Source: Herbaspirillum sp. DW155
GTDB lineage: Bacteria > Pseudomonadota > Gammaproteobacteria > Burkholderiales > Burkholderiaceae_D
Assembly (NCBI RefSeq): GCF_037076565.1
Contig: NZ_AP029028.1
Span: 3,720,001-3,784,000 of the forward strand
Reading direction: 5' to 3'
DNA length: 64,000 bases
This document shows, piece after piece, positions 33,223 to 41,923 of the stretch (positions within the stretch are counted from its first letter, which is position 1; every line of letters begins with the position of its first letter). The notes under the pieces are model-generated. The model had not been told where the DNA came from, ran no database searches, and saw nothing but the letters and a program-made list of their open reading frames with translations. The position numbers and the translations under genes were made by a program.

Positions 33223-34101
33223 TCAGTTTAAGACACCGGACTCGCGCAGGGCCGCGCGCACGGTGTCGTGGTACGCCGCGCCCAGCGGTGCCAGCGGCAG
33301 ACGCATGCCCGACGGGATCAGGCCCATCTCCTGCATGGCCCACTTGACCGGTACCGGGTTGGGCTCGACGAAGAGCTTGTTGTGCAGCGGCAGCAACTGG
33401 TTGTTCAGTTCCACGGCACGGGCGATGTTGCCGCTCATGGCGGCCACGCACAGCTCGTGCATGGCGCGCGGGGCGACGTTGGCAGTCACCGAGATGTTAC
33501 CGGCGCCGCCGTAGAACATCAGCGCAATCGCCGTGGCGTCGTCACCCGAATAGACCGCGAAGCTCTTGGGGGCCAGGCGGATCAGGTCGGTGCCACGGGC
33601 AATATTGCCGGTGGCGTCCTTGACGCCCACGATGCCCTTGACCTGGGCCAGGCGCAGGATGGTCTCGTTGCTCATGTCGGCCACGGTGCGGCCGGGGACG
33701 TTGTACAGGATCACCGGCAGATCCACCGCCTCGGCGATGGTCTTGAAGTGCAGATACATGCCTTCCTGGGTCGGGCGGTTGTAGTAAGGCACCACTTGCA
33801 GGGAGGCGTCGGCGCCGACCTTCTTGGCGAAGGCGGTCAGTTCGATGGCTTCGGAAGTGGAATTGCCGCCGGTGCCAGCGATGATGGGAATGCGTTTGGC
33901 CGTATGCTCGACCGCGACCTTGATCAGTTCGCAGTGCTCTTCCATCGAGACGGTGGGCGATTCGCCGGTGGTGCCGACGATGACGATGCTGTCAGTTCCC
34001 TCGGCGATATGCCAGTCGATCAGCTTGCGCAGGCCATCGTAGTCGAGGCTGCCGTCCGGATGCATGGGAGTGACGATTGCAACAATGCTACCCTTGATCA
34101 T
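33223..34101 (-). CDS. dapA: 4-hydroxy-tetrahydrodipicolinate synthase
   Basis: This 292-residue (beta/alpha)8 enzyme condenses pyruvate with aspartate semialdehyde, the entry to lysine and meso-diaminopimelate. Motifs: GTTGESPT (about 43-50), the catalytic Tyr in [10 protein letters not shown] (about 133), Schiff-base Lys in VGVKDATGN (about 161) and the allosteric-site region near 80. Its substrate is made by Asd, encoded at 56-57 kb. It lies between trpS and bamC, and the 172-bp gap after trpS carries a terminator. Confidence 0.98.
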   Translation of the reverse strand: MIKGSIVAIVTPMHPDGSLDYDGLRKLIDWHIAEGTDSIVIVGTTGESPTVSMEEHCELIKVAVEHTAKRIPIIAGTGGNSTSEAIELTAFAKKVGADASLQVVPYYNRPTQEGMYLHFKTIAEAVDLPVILYNVPGRTVADMSNETILRLAQVKGIVGVKDATGNIARGTDLIRLAPKSFAVYSGDDATAIALMFYGGAGNISVTANVAPRAMHELCVAAMSGNIARAVELNNQLLPLHNKLFVEPNPVPVKWAMQEMGLIPSGMRLPLAPLGAAYHDTVRAALRESGVLN

Positions 34102-34200
34102 GGTGTGCGTGCTTTAGTGATGGTCAAAATAAAGGCCTGATTGTAGCGGATAGACGCCTCATCAGGTCAATTTGCGGCTGCTACAGTTGAAAGCGGACGT

Positions 34201-34239
34201 AAAAAAGCCTGCGAACCCGCCCCCGCGGGCCATGCAAGC
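34201..34239 (-). terminator. Terminator after trpS
   Basis: On the minus strand GCTTGC and GGCCCGC pair with the GC-rich GCGGGTTCGCAGGC side, followed by TTTTTT (34206-34201). The stem has a few mismatches. Confidence 0.65.
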
Positions 34240-34273
34240 ACATGGCGAGCGCCTCGTCGCCGCTTGCCATGGA

Positions 34274-35473
34274 TCAATATCCCAGCCCCATGGCCTCGCG
34301 CACGTCGCGCATGGTGTCCTGGGCCAGCTTGCGGGCCTTGTCGCAGCCATCGGCGACGATGGCCCGCACCAGCGAGGGATCGTCCAGGTACGGCTGGGCC
34401 CGCTCCAGCATCGGCTGCTGCTCCTGCAGGATGGCATCGATCACCGGCTGCTTGCACTCCAGGCAGCCGATCCCGGCCGAACGGCAGCCCTTGGCGGCCC
34501 AATCCTTCACTTCCGCGTTCGAATACACCTGGTGGAACTGCCAGACCGGGCATTTGTCCGGATCGCCCGGATCGCTGCGGCGCACGCGCTGCGGGTCGGT
34601 CGGCATGGTCTTGACCTTCTTGGTGACCGAGGCCGCGTCCTCGCGCAGGGCGATGGCATTGCCGTAGCTCTTGGACATCTTGGCGCCATCCAGCCCCGGC
34701 AGGCGCGAGGCCTCGGTCAACATGGCCTGCGGCTCGGTGAGGATCAACTTGCGGCTGCCTTCGAGATAGCCGAACAGACGTTCACGGTCGATCATCGACA
34801 GGTTCTGGGCATCGTCCAGCATGGCCTTGGCCTGTTCCAACGCTTCATCATCGCCCTTTTCCTGGAATTGGGTGCGCAGTTCCAGGTACAGCTTGGCGCG
34901 CTTGCTGCCCAGCTTCTTGGTGGCGGCCAGGGCCTTCTCTTCGAAGCCTTTTTCCTTGCCGTAGAGGTGATTAAAGCGGCGCGCGATCTCGCGCATGATC
35001 TCGATGTGCGGCACCTGGTCTTCACCCACCGGCACCTGGCTGGCGCGGTAGATCAGCACGTCGGCCGCCTGCAGCAGCGGATAGCCGAGGAAGCCATAGG
35101 TGGCCAGGTCGCGGTCGGCCAGCTTTTCCTGCTGGTCCTTGTAGGTCGGCACGCGTTCCAACCAGCCCAGCGGCGTGGCCATGGACAGCAGCAGATGCAG
35201 TTCGGCATGCTCGGGCACGCGCGACTGGATGAACAGCGTCGCCTGGGCAGGATCGACCCCGGCGGCGAGCCAGTCGACCACCATTTCCCAGGTGCTGGTC
35301 TCGATCACGGACGGATCGTCGTAATGGGTGGTCAGTGCATGCCAGTCAGCCACGAAGAACAGGCAGGGCAATTCGGACTGCAGCTTGACCCAGTTCTTCA
35401 GGGCACCGTGATAGTGGCCCAGGTGCAGCGCGCCCGTGGGGCGCATGCCGGAGACGACGCGATCAGGATACAT
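34274..35473 (-). CDS. trpS: Tryptophanyl-tRNA synthetase
   Basis: This is a 399-residue class I synthetase. The HIGH-type motif is GALHLGHYHG (14-23) and the KMSKS motif is LDGAKMSKSYG (about 265-275). The 399-residue form has an extra C-terminal insert (PGDPDKCPVWQFHQVY, GCLECK with spaced Cys) typical of the longer beta/gammaproteobacterial TrpS. No Shine-Dalgarno sequence precedes the ATG. The leader contains repeats of ACCGCCA and ATCGTT-based 9-mers. Confidence 0.97.
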   Translation of the reverse strand: MYPDRVVSGMRPTGALHLGHYHGALKNWVKLQSELPCLFFVADWHALTTHYDDPSVIETSTWEMVVDWLAAGVDPAQATLFIQSRVPEHAELHLLLSMATPLGWLERVPTYKDQQEKLADRDLATYGFLGYPLLQAADVLIYRASQVPVGEDQVPHIEIMREIARRFNHLYGKEKGFEEKALAATKKLGSKRAKLYLELRTQFQEKGDDEALEQAKAMLDDAQNLSMIDRERLFGYLEGSRKLILTEPQAMLTEASRLPGLDGAKMSKSYGNAIALREDAASVTKKVKTMPTDPQRVRRSDPGDPDKCPVWQFHQVYSNAEVKDWAAKGCRSAGIGCLECKQPVIDAILQEQQPMLERAQPYLDDPSLVRAIVADGCDKARKLAQDTMRDVREAMGLGY

Positions 35474-35534
35474 GGCGTTGGGCGATGGTTGGCGGTTGGC
35501 GGTTCAACATGGACGATAGCAACGATATGAACGA

Positions 35535-36194
35535 TCAGAACAGCAGGGTAATGGGCAAGGTAATCAACTGCAGCAACTTGCTGGCCACATACATCACCGG
35601 CGCCATCCACCAGGTGTAGATGACCTTGAGCAGCACCAGCGCCATGACGATGAAGAAGCCATAGGGCTCGATCCGGGCGAATTTATACGCAGCTTTGTGC
35701 GGCAACAGGCTGGTCAGGATGCGTCCGCCGTCCAGCGGCGGGATCGGGAACAGGTTGAAGGCGAACATCACCAGATTGGTCAGCACCCCGGCCTTGGCCA
35801 TGAGCATGAAGAATTCTTCTTGTACCCCGCCCAACACCAGCGCATAGATGGCCAGCGTCCACAGCAGTGCCATGAAGAAATTGGCAGCCGGACCGGCCAG
35901 CGCGACCCAGGCCATGTCGCGCTTGGGCTTGCGCAGCTGGCCGAAATTGATCGGCACCGGCTTGGCGTAGCCGAACAGAAAATTGCCGCCGGTGGCGAAG
36001 TACAGCAGGATGGGGATGAGGATGGTGCCGAAGGGATCGATGTGCTTGACCGGGTTGAGGCTCATGCGCCCCATCGAATAGGCCGTGGTATCTCCGAAAA
36101 ACTTGGCCGCATAGGCGTGGGCCGCCTCGTGCAGGGTAATGGCGAAGAGCACGGGCAGCGCGTATACCGCGACAGTCTGGATAAGTTCGTTCAT
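35535..36194 (-). CDS. Site-2 protease family (M50) membrane metalloprotease
   Basis: This is a 219-residue integral membrane protease with about five or six hydrophobic helices. The zinc motif HEAAH lies at residues 22-26, and the second motif, NLFPIPPLDGG, holds the Asp ligand near 154. The NPVKHIDPFGT loop is typical of this small M50B group. The gene lies between yciO and trpS, a position kept in many Burkholderiales, and is 89 bp after yciO. The cleaved substrate is unknown. Confidence 0.93.
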   Translation of the reverse strand: MNELIQTVAVYALPVLFAITLHEAAHAYAAKFFGDTTAYSMGRMSLNPVKHIDPFGTILIPILLYFATGGNFLFGYAKPVPINFGQLRKPKRDMAWVALAGPAANFFMALLWTLAIYALVLGGVQEEFFMLMAKAGVLTNLVMFAFNLFPIPPLDGGRILTSLLPHKAAYKFARIEPYGFFIVMALVLLKVIYTWWMAPVMYVASKLLQLITLPITLLF

Positions 36195-36283
36195 GGGCAG
36201 GGATTTTAGCAGAGGGACAATACACTGCCCCGGAATCGGACCGGGCCTGAGCGTCTGATCGGGCCTGGTTGCATCAATTTCAC

Positions 36284-36919
36284 TCAGGCGGCCTGCAAAC
36301 CGAACAGACTTGCATCCCCCCTGCCCTGGCGCACCAGCACCGGTTCATTGTCGTCGGTGAGGTCGATCACGGTGGTCGGTTCCAGGCTGCAGGCGCCGCT
36401 GTCGATGACCAGCTCGATCTGTTTTTCCAGATGGCTGCGAATGTCGTCGGCGCTAGTCAGCGGCAGTTCTTCATCCGGCAGGATCAGGGTCGTGCCCAGC
36501 AGCGGCTGGCCCAGTTCTTCGAGCAGCATGTGGGCGATGCGATTCTCCGGCACGCGCAGGCCGATGGTCTTGCGCGAGGGGTGCGAGAGCCGGCGCGGCA
36601 CTTCCTTGGTGGCTTCCAGGATGAAGGTATAGGCACCGGGCGTGGCGGCCTTGAGCAGCCGGTACTGGCGGTTGTCGACCTTGGCATACTGGGCGATCTC
36701 GGAGAGGTCGCGGCACAGCAGCGTCAGGTGGTGCTTTTCATCGACGCCACGGATGCGGCGCACGCGCTCGACCGCCTCCTTGTTGTCCAGCTGGCAGACC
36801 AGCGCGTAACAGGAGTCGGTGGGCAGGGCCACCAGGCCGCCCTTGTGGATGATCTGCGCGGCTTGCTTGATCAGGCGCAGTTGCGGGTTGTCGGGGTGAA
36901 TCTCGAAAAACTGGCTCAT
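36284..36919 (-). CDS. YciO/YrdC/Sua5-family protein (L-threonylcarbamoyladenylate synthase-like)
   Basis: This is a 211-residue single-domain protein. The Sua5/YciO fold spans nearly all of it, with IHKGGLVALPTDSCYAL (about 25-42), the KHHLTLLCRD segment, GAYTFILEATKEVPRR and TIGLRVPEN. The length and the KHHLTLL variant point to the YciO branch rather than TsaC proper. Its role in t6A synthesis is therefore less certain. ATG 36919 gives the family-standard N terminus MSQFFEIHPDNPQ. The leader has hexamer repeats AATTGG/ATTTGG. Confidence 0.9.
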   Translation of the reverse strand: MSQFFEIHPDNPQLRLIKQAAQIIHKGGLVALPTDSCYALVCQLDNKEAVERVRRIRGVDEKHHLTLLCRDLSEIAQYAKVDNRQYRLLKAATPGAYTFILEATKEVPRRLSHPSRKTIGLRVPENRIAHMLLEELGQPLLGTTLILPDEELPLTSADDIRSHLEKQIELVIDSGACSLEPTTVIDLTDDNEPVLVRQGRGDASLFGLQAA

Positions 36920-36962
36920 GATGCGGTTTCCGTTTCCAAATCCAATTCCAATTCCAAATCGT

Positions 36963-36996
36963 AAAAAGCACAACGGCGGTGTCGCCACCGCCGTTG
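36963..36996 (-). terminator. Intrinsic terminator after htpX
   Basis: CAACGGCGGTG and CACCGCCGTTG (36971-36981 and 36986-36996) form an 11-bp perfect stem with a GCGA loop on the minus strand, followed by TGCTTTTT. Confidence 0.9.
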
Positions 36997-37012
36997 TCGC
37001 TGCCCGCCGGGC

Positions 37013-37888
37013 TTAGCGCTGGCCACGCAGGGCCGCGATGCGCTGTTCCAGCGGTGGGTGCGTCGAGAACAGTTCCATCATGCCGGGCTTGTCGCTGATG
37101 CCCAGGGCCGCCATGTTCTGCGGCAGGCCTTCCGGCGAAAATCCGCCCAGCCGCGCCAGGGCATTGATCATCGGCTGAGGCGTGCCCAACAGGCGCGCCG
37201 CGCCGGCATCGGCACGGAACTCGCGATGGCGCGAGAACCAGGCCACGATCATCGAGGCGCCGATACCGAAGACGATCTGGCACACCATCACCGTCACCAT
37301 GTATCCGATGCCGGGACCGGACTCATCGTTGTTGCGGCGCAAGGCCGAATCGACGAAATAGCCCACCACCCGCGACAGGAACACCACGAAGGTATTCACC
37401 ACGCCCTGGATCAATGTCATGGTCACCATGTCGCCATTGGCGATGTGCGCCACCTCGTGGCCGAGTACGGCTTCCACTTCTTCCTGCGTCATGCCCTGCA
37501 ACAGCCCGGTGGACACCGCCACCAGGGCCGAATCCCGGAACGCGCCCGTAGCGAAGGCATTGGGTTCGCCGTCATAGACCGCCACTTCGGGCATGCCGAT
37601 GCCGGCGCGCTGGGCCAGCTTGCCCACGGTCTGCAGCAGCCAGGCTTCGGTGCCGTTCATGGGGGTCTCGATCACGCGCGCGCCGGTGGACCACTTGGCC
37701 ATGCTCTTGCTCATCAGCAAGGAGATGATCGATCCCGTGAAACCGACCACCAGCGAGAACACCAGCAGCATCGGCAGATTCAGGCCGGCGCGGGTGAGGA
37801 AGCGGTCCACACCCAGGAGCGACAGGATGACGCTCATCACCACCAGCACGGCGATGTTGGTGGCGATAAACAGCAGGATGCGTTTCAT
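37013..37888 (-). CDS. htpX: Membrane protease HtpX
   Basis: This is a 291-residue M48B zinc protease for quality control of inner-membrane proteins. Two N-terminal membrane helices (6-28, 35-57) come first. The zinc motif is [13 protein letters not shown] (about 139) with the third ligand Glu in [11 protein letters not shown], and two more hydrophobic stretches follow. ATG 37888, with GGAG upstream, starts [11 protein letters not shown]. It interrupts the usual PHP-yciO-M50-trpS order and has its own terminator. It follows the PHP gene by 82 bp. Confidence 0.97.
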   Translation of the reverse strand: MKRILLFIATNIAVLVVMSVILSLLGVDRFLTRAGLNLPMLLVFSLVVGFTGSIISLLMSKSMAKWSTGARVIETPMNGTEAWLLQTVGKLAQRAGIGMPEVAVYDGEPNAFATGAFRDSALVAVSTGLLQGMTQEEVEAVLGHEVAHIANGDMVTMTLIQGVVNTFVVFLSRVVGYFVDSALRRNNDESGPGIGYMVTVMVCQIVFGIGASMIVAWFSRHREFRADAGAARLLGTPQPMINALARLGGFSPEGLPQNMAALGISDKPGMMELFSTHPPLEQRIAALRGQR

Positions 37889-37970
37889 GGGGAAAACTCC
37901 TATCGGAAAAGTGGTCATTAGATAGGAACCGGCCTGCTGAATTCAAGAGCCTCAAGCCCGGGGCTGCCCC

Positions 37971-38813
37971 TTACAGCCCCCAGTCGTGCCACACCGGCTT
38001 GACCCCGGAGGGCAGCGGCGGCAACGCGCCCAGGTCCATGCGCGACTCGCCCGGACCGTGGAAGTCCGAGCCCATCGATGCCAGGAAACCATAGCGGCGG
38101 GCCACCTGGGCATATTCCTGGTACTGCTCCGGCGTATGGCTGCCGGTATTGACTTCGATGGCCACTCCGCCCAGCTGCTTGAACTCATCGAAGAGCGCGC
38201 CGAACTGGGTCGGCGTGTACTTGTAGCGGCCCGGATGGGCGATCACCGCCACCCCGCCGGCCCCGCGGATCCAGCGCACCGACTCTTCCAGCGTGGCCCA
38301 GCGGTGCGGCACGTAGCCGGGCTTGCCTTCGGTGAGGTAGTTGGCGAAGACTTCCTTGGTATCGCAGCAGGTGCCGCATTCGACGAGATAGCGCGCAAAG
38401 TGCGTGCGCGAGATCAGGTCGGGGTTGCCCACGTGCTTCAACGCGCCCTCGTAGGCGCCGCAGATGCCGTGCCGCTCCAGCGCCTCGGCAATCTCGCGGG
38501 CGCGGCGCTCGCGGCCGTTGCGGGTAGCGGCCAGGCCGTCGATCAGGGTCTGGTCGTTCTCGTCGATGCGCAAACCCACGATGTGCACCGTATGCCCGGC
38601 CCAGGTGACCGAAATCTCCACCCCCGCCACATGCTCCATGCCCAGCGCACGGGCCGCCGCACGCGCGCGGGCCACGCCACCGACTTCATCGTGATCGGTC
38701 AGCGCCCATACGCCCACGCCGTTAGCCCTGGCGCGCGCGGCCACCTCTTCCGGCGACAACAGGCCGTCGGAGACGTTGGAGTGGCAATGCAGATCGAACT
38801 TGAGTTCAGACAT
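37971..38813 (-). CDS. PHP-domain phosphoesterase (RNase AM / YciV-like)
   Basis: This is a 280-residue PHP-domain hydrolase. Metal motifs: DLHCHSNVSDG (6-16), LTDHDEVGG (about 39), AGVEISV with Glu, HPGRYKYTP and GSDFHGPG near the end. E. coli YciV, now RNase AM, is a 5'-3' exonuclease trimming rRNA 5' ends and a nucleoside 3',5'-bisphosphate phosphatase. This protein has the same layout. The ATG at 38813 was chosen over one 21 bases upstream because it gives the standard start before the first metal motif. Confidence 0.92.
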   Translation of the reverse strand: MSELKFDLHCHSNVSDGLLSPEEVAARARANGVGVWALTDHDEVGGVARARAAARALGMEHVAGVEISVTWAGHTVHIVGLRIDENDQTLIDGLAATRNGRERRAREIAEALERHGICGAYEGALKHVGNPDLISRTHFARYLVECGTCCDTKEVFANYLTEGKPGYVPHRWATLEESVRWIRGAGGVAVIAHPGRYKYTPTQFGALFDEFKQLGGVAIEVNTGSHTPEQYQEYAQVARRYGFLASMGSDFHGPGESRMDLGALPPLPSGVKPVWHDWGL

Positions 38814-38941
38814 AAAAATGCGCAATGACAGCAACTCACCGGGCAGATCGCTTGTGGCTGCCGCCGGTCAGGCCATGCTTGAGGGATTGGAATGCGTCCA
38901 TTTTACGCGCTTGGCGCCACTCCCGCACGGCGCGGGCCACT

Positions 38942-39844
38942 TCAGGCCGGCTGCTGCAGGAAGGCCTCGATCAGCTGCGCCAGCCGTTCGGGCTGGTCGT
39001 GGTGCAGCATGTGGCCGGCGTCGGCGATCATTTCCACCTGCGTGTTGGGAATGCAGGCGATACGGCGGTCGATTTCTTCACGTTTGAGCGAGGCCGGACC
39101 GAAGAAGCGCCAGATGTCGCTGTCGATGGCTTCGATCCACAGCACCGGCGCGGTGATGCGGCTCCAGCAGGCCATCATCTCGTCGACCCGGTACAGGATG
39201 GGACTGACCTGCTTGTGCGCCGGGTCGCCCAGAATCTGCCACAGGCCGCTCTCATCCTGCTGCGCCCAGTGCCGGGCCAGGAAACCGGCGCGCTCGTCCG
39301 ACAGGCGCGCATTGTTCTTCTGCAGCCGCGCCGCTACTTCGTCCAGCGTCGCATAGCCGCGCAGCACGGGACGATTCTTCATCTCGTCCAGCCATTGCGT
39401 GAAGCGTCCCGGCGCCTGCTCCGCCTTGGCCGTGGGCAGGCCGATGCCTTCCAGGTTGATGAGGCGCTGGATGCGCTGGGGACGCACGCCGGCATAGAGC
39501 GTCACGGCATTGCCGCCCATACTGTGACCCAGCAGGTTGATGGCCTCGTCACCGGCATAGTGGTCGAGGATGGCATCGAGATCGGCCAGATAGTCGGGGA
39601 ACCAGTAGGACTGCGCCGGGCTGCGCTGGGTCAGCCCGAAACCGCGCCAGTCCGGAGCGATGACGTGCCATTCCCCTTGCATGGCATCGACCATGAACTG
39701 GAAGGACGCCGACATATCCATCCAGCCATGCATCATGAAGATCTTGGGCGCCTGCGGGTCGCCCCAGTGGCGTACGTGATAGCGCAGGCCGCGCACGTCG
39801 AGGAATTCGGAGCGGGAAGTTTTCTTGGCGATGATTGAGCGCAT
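38942..39844 (-). CDS. Alpha/beta-hydrolase
   Basis: This is a 300-residue alpha/beta-hydrolase fold protein. The oxyanion strand is FMMHGWMDMSASF (about 36-48), the nucleophile elbow NLLGHSMGGNA (Ser near 108), an Asp acid near 245 and the final His in ADAGHMLHHDQPE (about 279). The substrate is unknown. It precedes the PHP gene as in related genomes. The ATG is directly preceded by a CAA/CGA repeat leader (ACAACAACGACAACGAC) with no Shine-Dalgarno sequence. Confidence 0.92.
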   Translation of the reverse strand: MRSIIAKKTSRSEFLDVRGLRYHVRHWGDPQAPKIFMMHGWMDMSASFQFMVDAMQGEWHVIAPDWRGFGLTQRSPAQSYWFPDYLADLDAILDHYAGDEAINLLGHSMGGNAVTLYAGVRPQRIQRLINLEGIGLPTAKAEQAPGRFTQWLDEMKNRPVLRGYATLDEVAARLQKNNARLSDERAGFLARHWAQQDESGLWQILGDPAHKQVSPILYRVDEMMACWSRITAPVLWIEAIDSDIWRFFGPASLKREEIDRRIACIPNTQVEMIADAGHMLHHDQPERLAQLIEAFLQQPA

Positions 39845-39928
39845 GTCGTTGTCGTTGTTGTATCTGCTGTGAAGAATCTAACAGCCAAGTATAGACAAAA
39901 GAGAACGATCGTGCGCGAAGCCGGGGTT

Positions 39929-40945
39929 TCAGGGCAGGAAGCGCCCAAGGTCGAAGGTGGAGGTATGGCCGATCTGGGCGAAGTTCTGCTCCAGCCATTC
40001 CGAGGCGCGTTCGCGGCCCTGCTGGAACAGGCTGCCGATGAAACTGGCCTGGGTATTGAGCTTGGAGAGATTGGTCAGCTGCTCCATCAGTTCATTGGCA
40101 TCGATCATGTGCACATTGAGCTGGCGCAGCCGCCGCTCCAGCGAACCGAAGGCCAGCGTCGAATTCTCGGCCTCGCGCTTGGCCAGGGCCAGCCCGCTCA
40201 GCTCGGTGAAGAAGGCCGAACTGAAACTGATTTCCGAGAGTCGCTGGCCGATGTCGTGGCTCGTGGTGGGCGTACCGGCACGGCGGCTGGGATGCAGCAG
40301 CACCACCATCACATCGCGCGCGGCGCAGGCGTGCAGCAGCGGGAATATCGGCGGATTGGCCGTGAGCCCGCCATCCCAGTAGGCTTCGCCATCGATTTCG
40401 ATGGGCCGGTGCAGCGAAGGCAGGCAGGCCGAAGCCAGCAGCACCTCCACCGACAGGTCGGCATTGCGGAAGATCTTCAGCGTGCCGGTGCTGACCTGGG
40501 TGGCGGCGATGAACAATTTCAGCGCGCGCTGGCGGCGCAGGCGTTCGAAATCCACCTGCTCCACCAGGATGTCGCGCAGCGGGTTGATATCCAGCGGATT
40601 CAATTGCGTGGGCGAGAAGAAGCGCGTCATCGCCAGCAGCGCCTGCATGCCCGGCATGGGCGCCGGATTGGCGACAACCGGCGCGCCTTCGGCATTGAGA
40701 TAATCCAGCGGCGCGCCGGTGGAAAGCGCCGTCCAGAACCGCTCCAGCGCCGCGCGCGCGCCATCGCGGCCATCCTGCACGTAGCCTTGCGCCATCACGG
40801 CGGCATTCATGGCCCCGGCCGAGGCGCCGCTGATGCCTTCCAGGTCCAGCCGCCCATCCTCCAGCAGGCGGTCCAGCACGCCCCAGGTGAAGGCGCCATG
40901 CGAGCCCCCACCCTGCAGGGCCAGACTGACGATCTTGTTCGACAT
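39929..40945 (-). CDS. Patatin-like phospholipase
   Basis: This is a 338-residue patatin-family lipid acyl hydrolase. The oxyanion loop is LQGGGSHGAF (about 9-18), the Ser nucleophile lies in GISGASAGAMNA (about 40-50) and the catalytic Asp in YWDGGLTANPP (about 190). No signal peptide is seen. AAGGA precedes ATG 40945. The length and C-terminal helical region match the cytoplasmic bacterial patatin group. It diverges from the LOG gene across 220 bp. Confidence 0.93.
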   Translation of the reverse strand: MSNKIVSLALQGGGSHGAFTWGVLDRLLEDGRLDLEGISGASAGAMNAAVMAQGYVQDGRDGARAALERFWTALSTGAPLDYLNAEGAPVVANPAPMPGMQALLAMTRFFSPTQLNPLDINPLRDILVEQVDFERLRRQRALKLFIAATQVSTGTLKIFRNADLSVEVLLASACLPSLHRPIEIDGEAYWDGGLTANPPIFPLLHACAARDVMVVLLHPSRRAGTPTTSHDIGQRLSEISFSSAFFTELSGLALAKREAENSTLAFGSLERRLRQLNVHMIDANELMEQLTNLSKLNTQASFIGSLFQQGRERASEWLEQNFAQIGHTSTFDLGRFLP

Positions 40946-41165
40946 GATGTCCTTTTCGTTCGGTCGCATCGACAGGGCCTGCCGGCCAAAATGGCTGTCA
41001 CGCCCGCGTCAGCACATAAGCTTATGCTGCACTGCACGATCATGGTATAACAGAAAAAGGAAGGCAAGACGGCCCGTTGGAGTGGCATTTGTATGCCAAC
41101 AGGCAACATCTTGCGTACCTGCCCAGACATTGTAACGAGCGAATGACGGACACAGCAGAGGACAC

Positions 41166-41762
41166 ATGAAATCGATTTGCGTATATTGCGGTTCTTCCCC
41201 CGGCGCTTCCCCGGCCTATGCCGAGGCGGCGCGCAAGCTGGCCCAGGAGATGGTGAAGAACAACATCGCCCTGGTCTACGGCGGCGGCAATGTGGGCCTG
41301 ATGGGCATCATCGCCAGTGAAGTCATGCGGCTGGGCGGAGAAGCCACCGGCGTCATCCCCAAGGCCTTGCTGGACAAGGAACTGGGCCACGACGGCCTGA
41401 CCCGCCTGCACATCGTCAAAGACATGCACGAACGCAAGGCCATGATGGCCGAGCTGGCCGATGGTTTCATCGCCATGCCCGGCGGCATGGGCACCCTGGA
41501 AGAACTGTTCGAGGTGCTGACCTGGGCGCAGCTGGGCTTCCACTACAAGCCGATCTGCCTGTACAACGTGGAAGGCTTCTATGACAACCTGATCGCCTTC
41601 GTCGATCATCTGGTGTCGCAGCGCTTCGTGAGCACCGACCAGTCGGGGCTGATGATGCATGAAGCCGACCCGGCCAAGCTGATCGAGCGCTTCCAGAACT
41701 TCAAGCCGACCTACAAGACCAAGTGGGCCGACCGCGAGGCGGTGGCCAACCTGGTGCCCTGA
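41166..41762 (+). CDS. LOG-family cytokinin riboside 5'-monophosphate phosphoribohydrolase
   Basis: This is a 198-residue cytosolic enzyme of the Lonely Guy group. It starts SICVYCGSSPGASPAY. The nucleotide-binding MPGGMGTLEELFEVLTW (about 107-123) holds the PGGxGTxxE motif, with the catalytic Arg/Glu set and GGGNVGLMG (about 39). LOG proteins release free cytokinin bases or hydrolyse AMP-type nucleotides. In a plant-associated host it could make active cytokinin, but the family is also common in non-plant bacteria. It is the only plus-strand gene between 31 and 64 kb and has its own terminator. Confidence 0.93.
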   Translation: MKSICVYCGSSPGASPAYAEAARKLAQEMVKNNIALVYGGGNVGLMGIIASEVMRLGGEATGVIPKALLDKELGHDGLTRLHIVKDMHERKAMMAELADGFIAMPGGMGTLEELFEVLTWAQLGFHYKPICLYNVEGFYDNLIAFVDHLVSQRFVSTDQSGLMMHEADPAKLIERFQNFKPTYKTKWADREAVANLVP

Positions 41763-41848
41763 GCCCTGAGCCCCCCCGGGCTCGGTTTCCAGCGGAAGCG
41801 ATTTCCCGAATTTTTACAGATTCCTTCATCTCGCTTCCATCAAAGACA

Positions 41849-41887
41849 ACGCCCGTCCCTCTTGCGAGGCGACGGGCGTGTTTTTTT
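41849..41887 (+). terminator. Intrinsic terminator after the LOG gene
   Basis: ACGCCCGTC (41849-41857) pairs with GACGGGCGT (41871-41879). An inner CCTC/GAGG stem closes a TTGC loop. Seven Ts follow from 41881. Confidence 0.92.
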
Positions 41888-41923
41888 CTTCACTTCGGCC
41901 TGGAACCGCCAGGGGAGCGGGCG

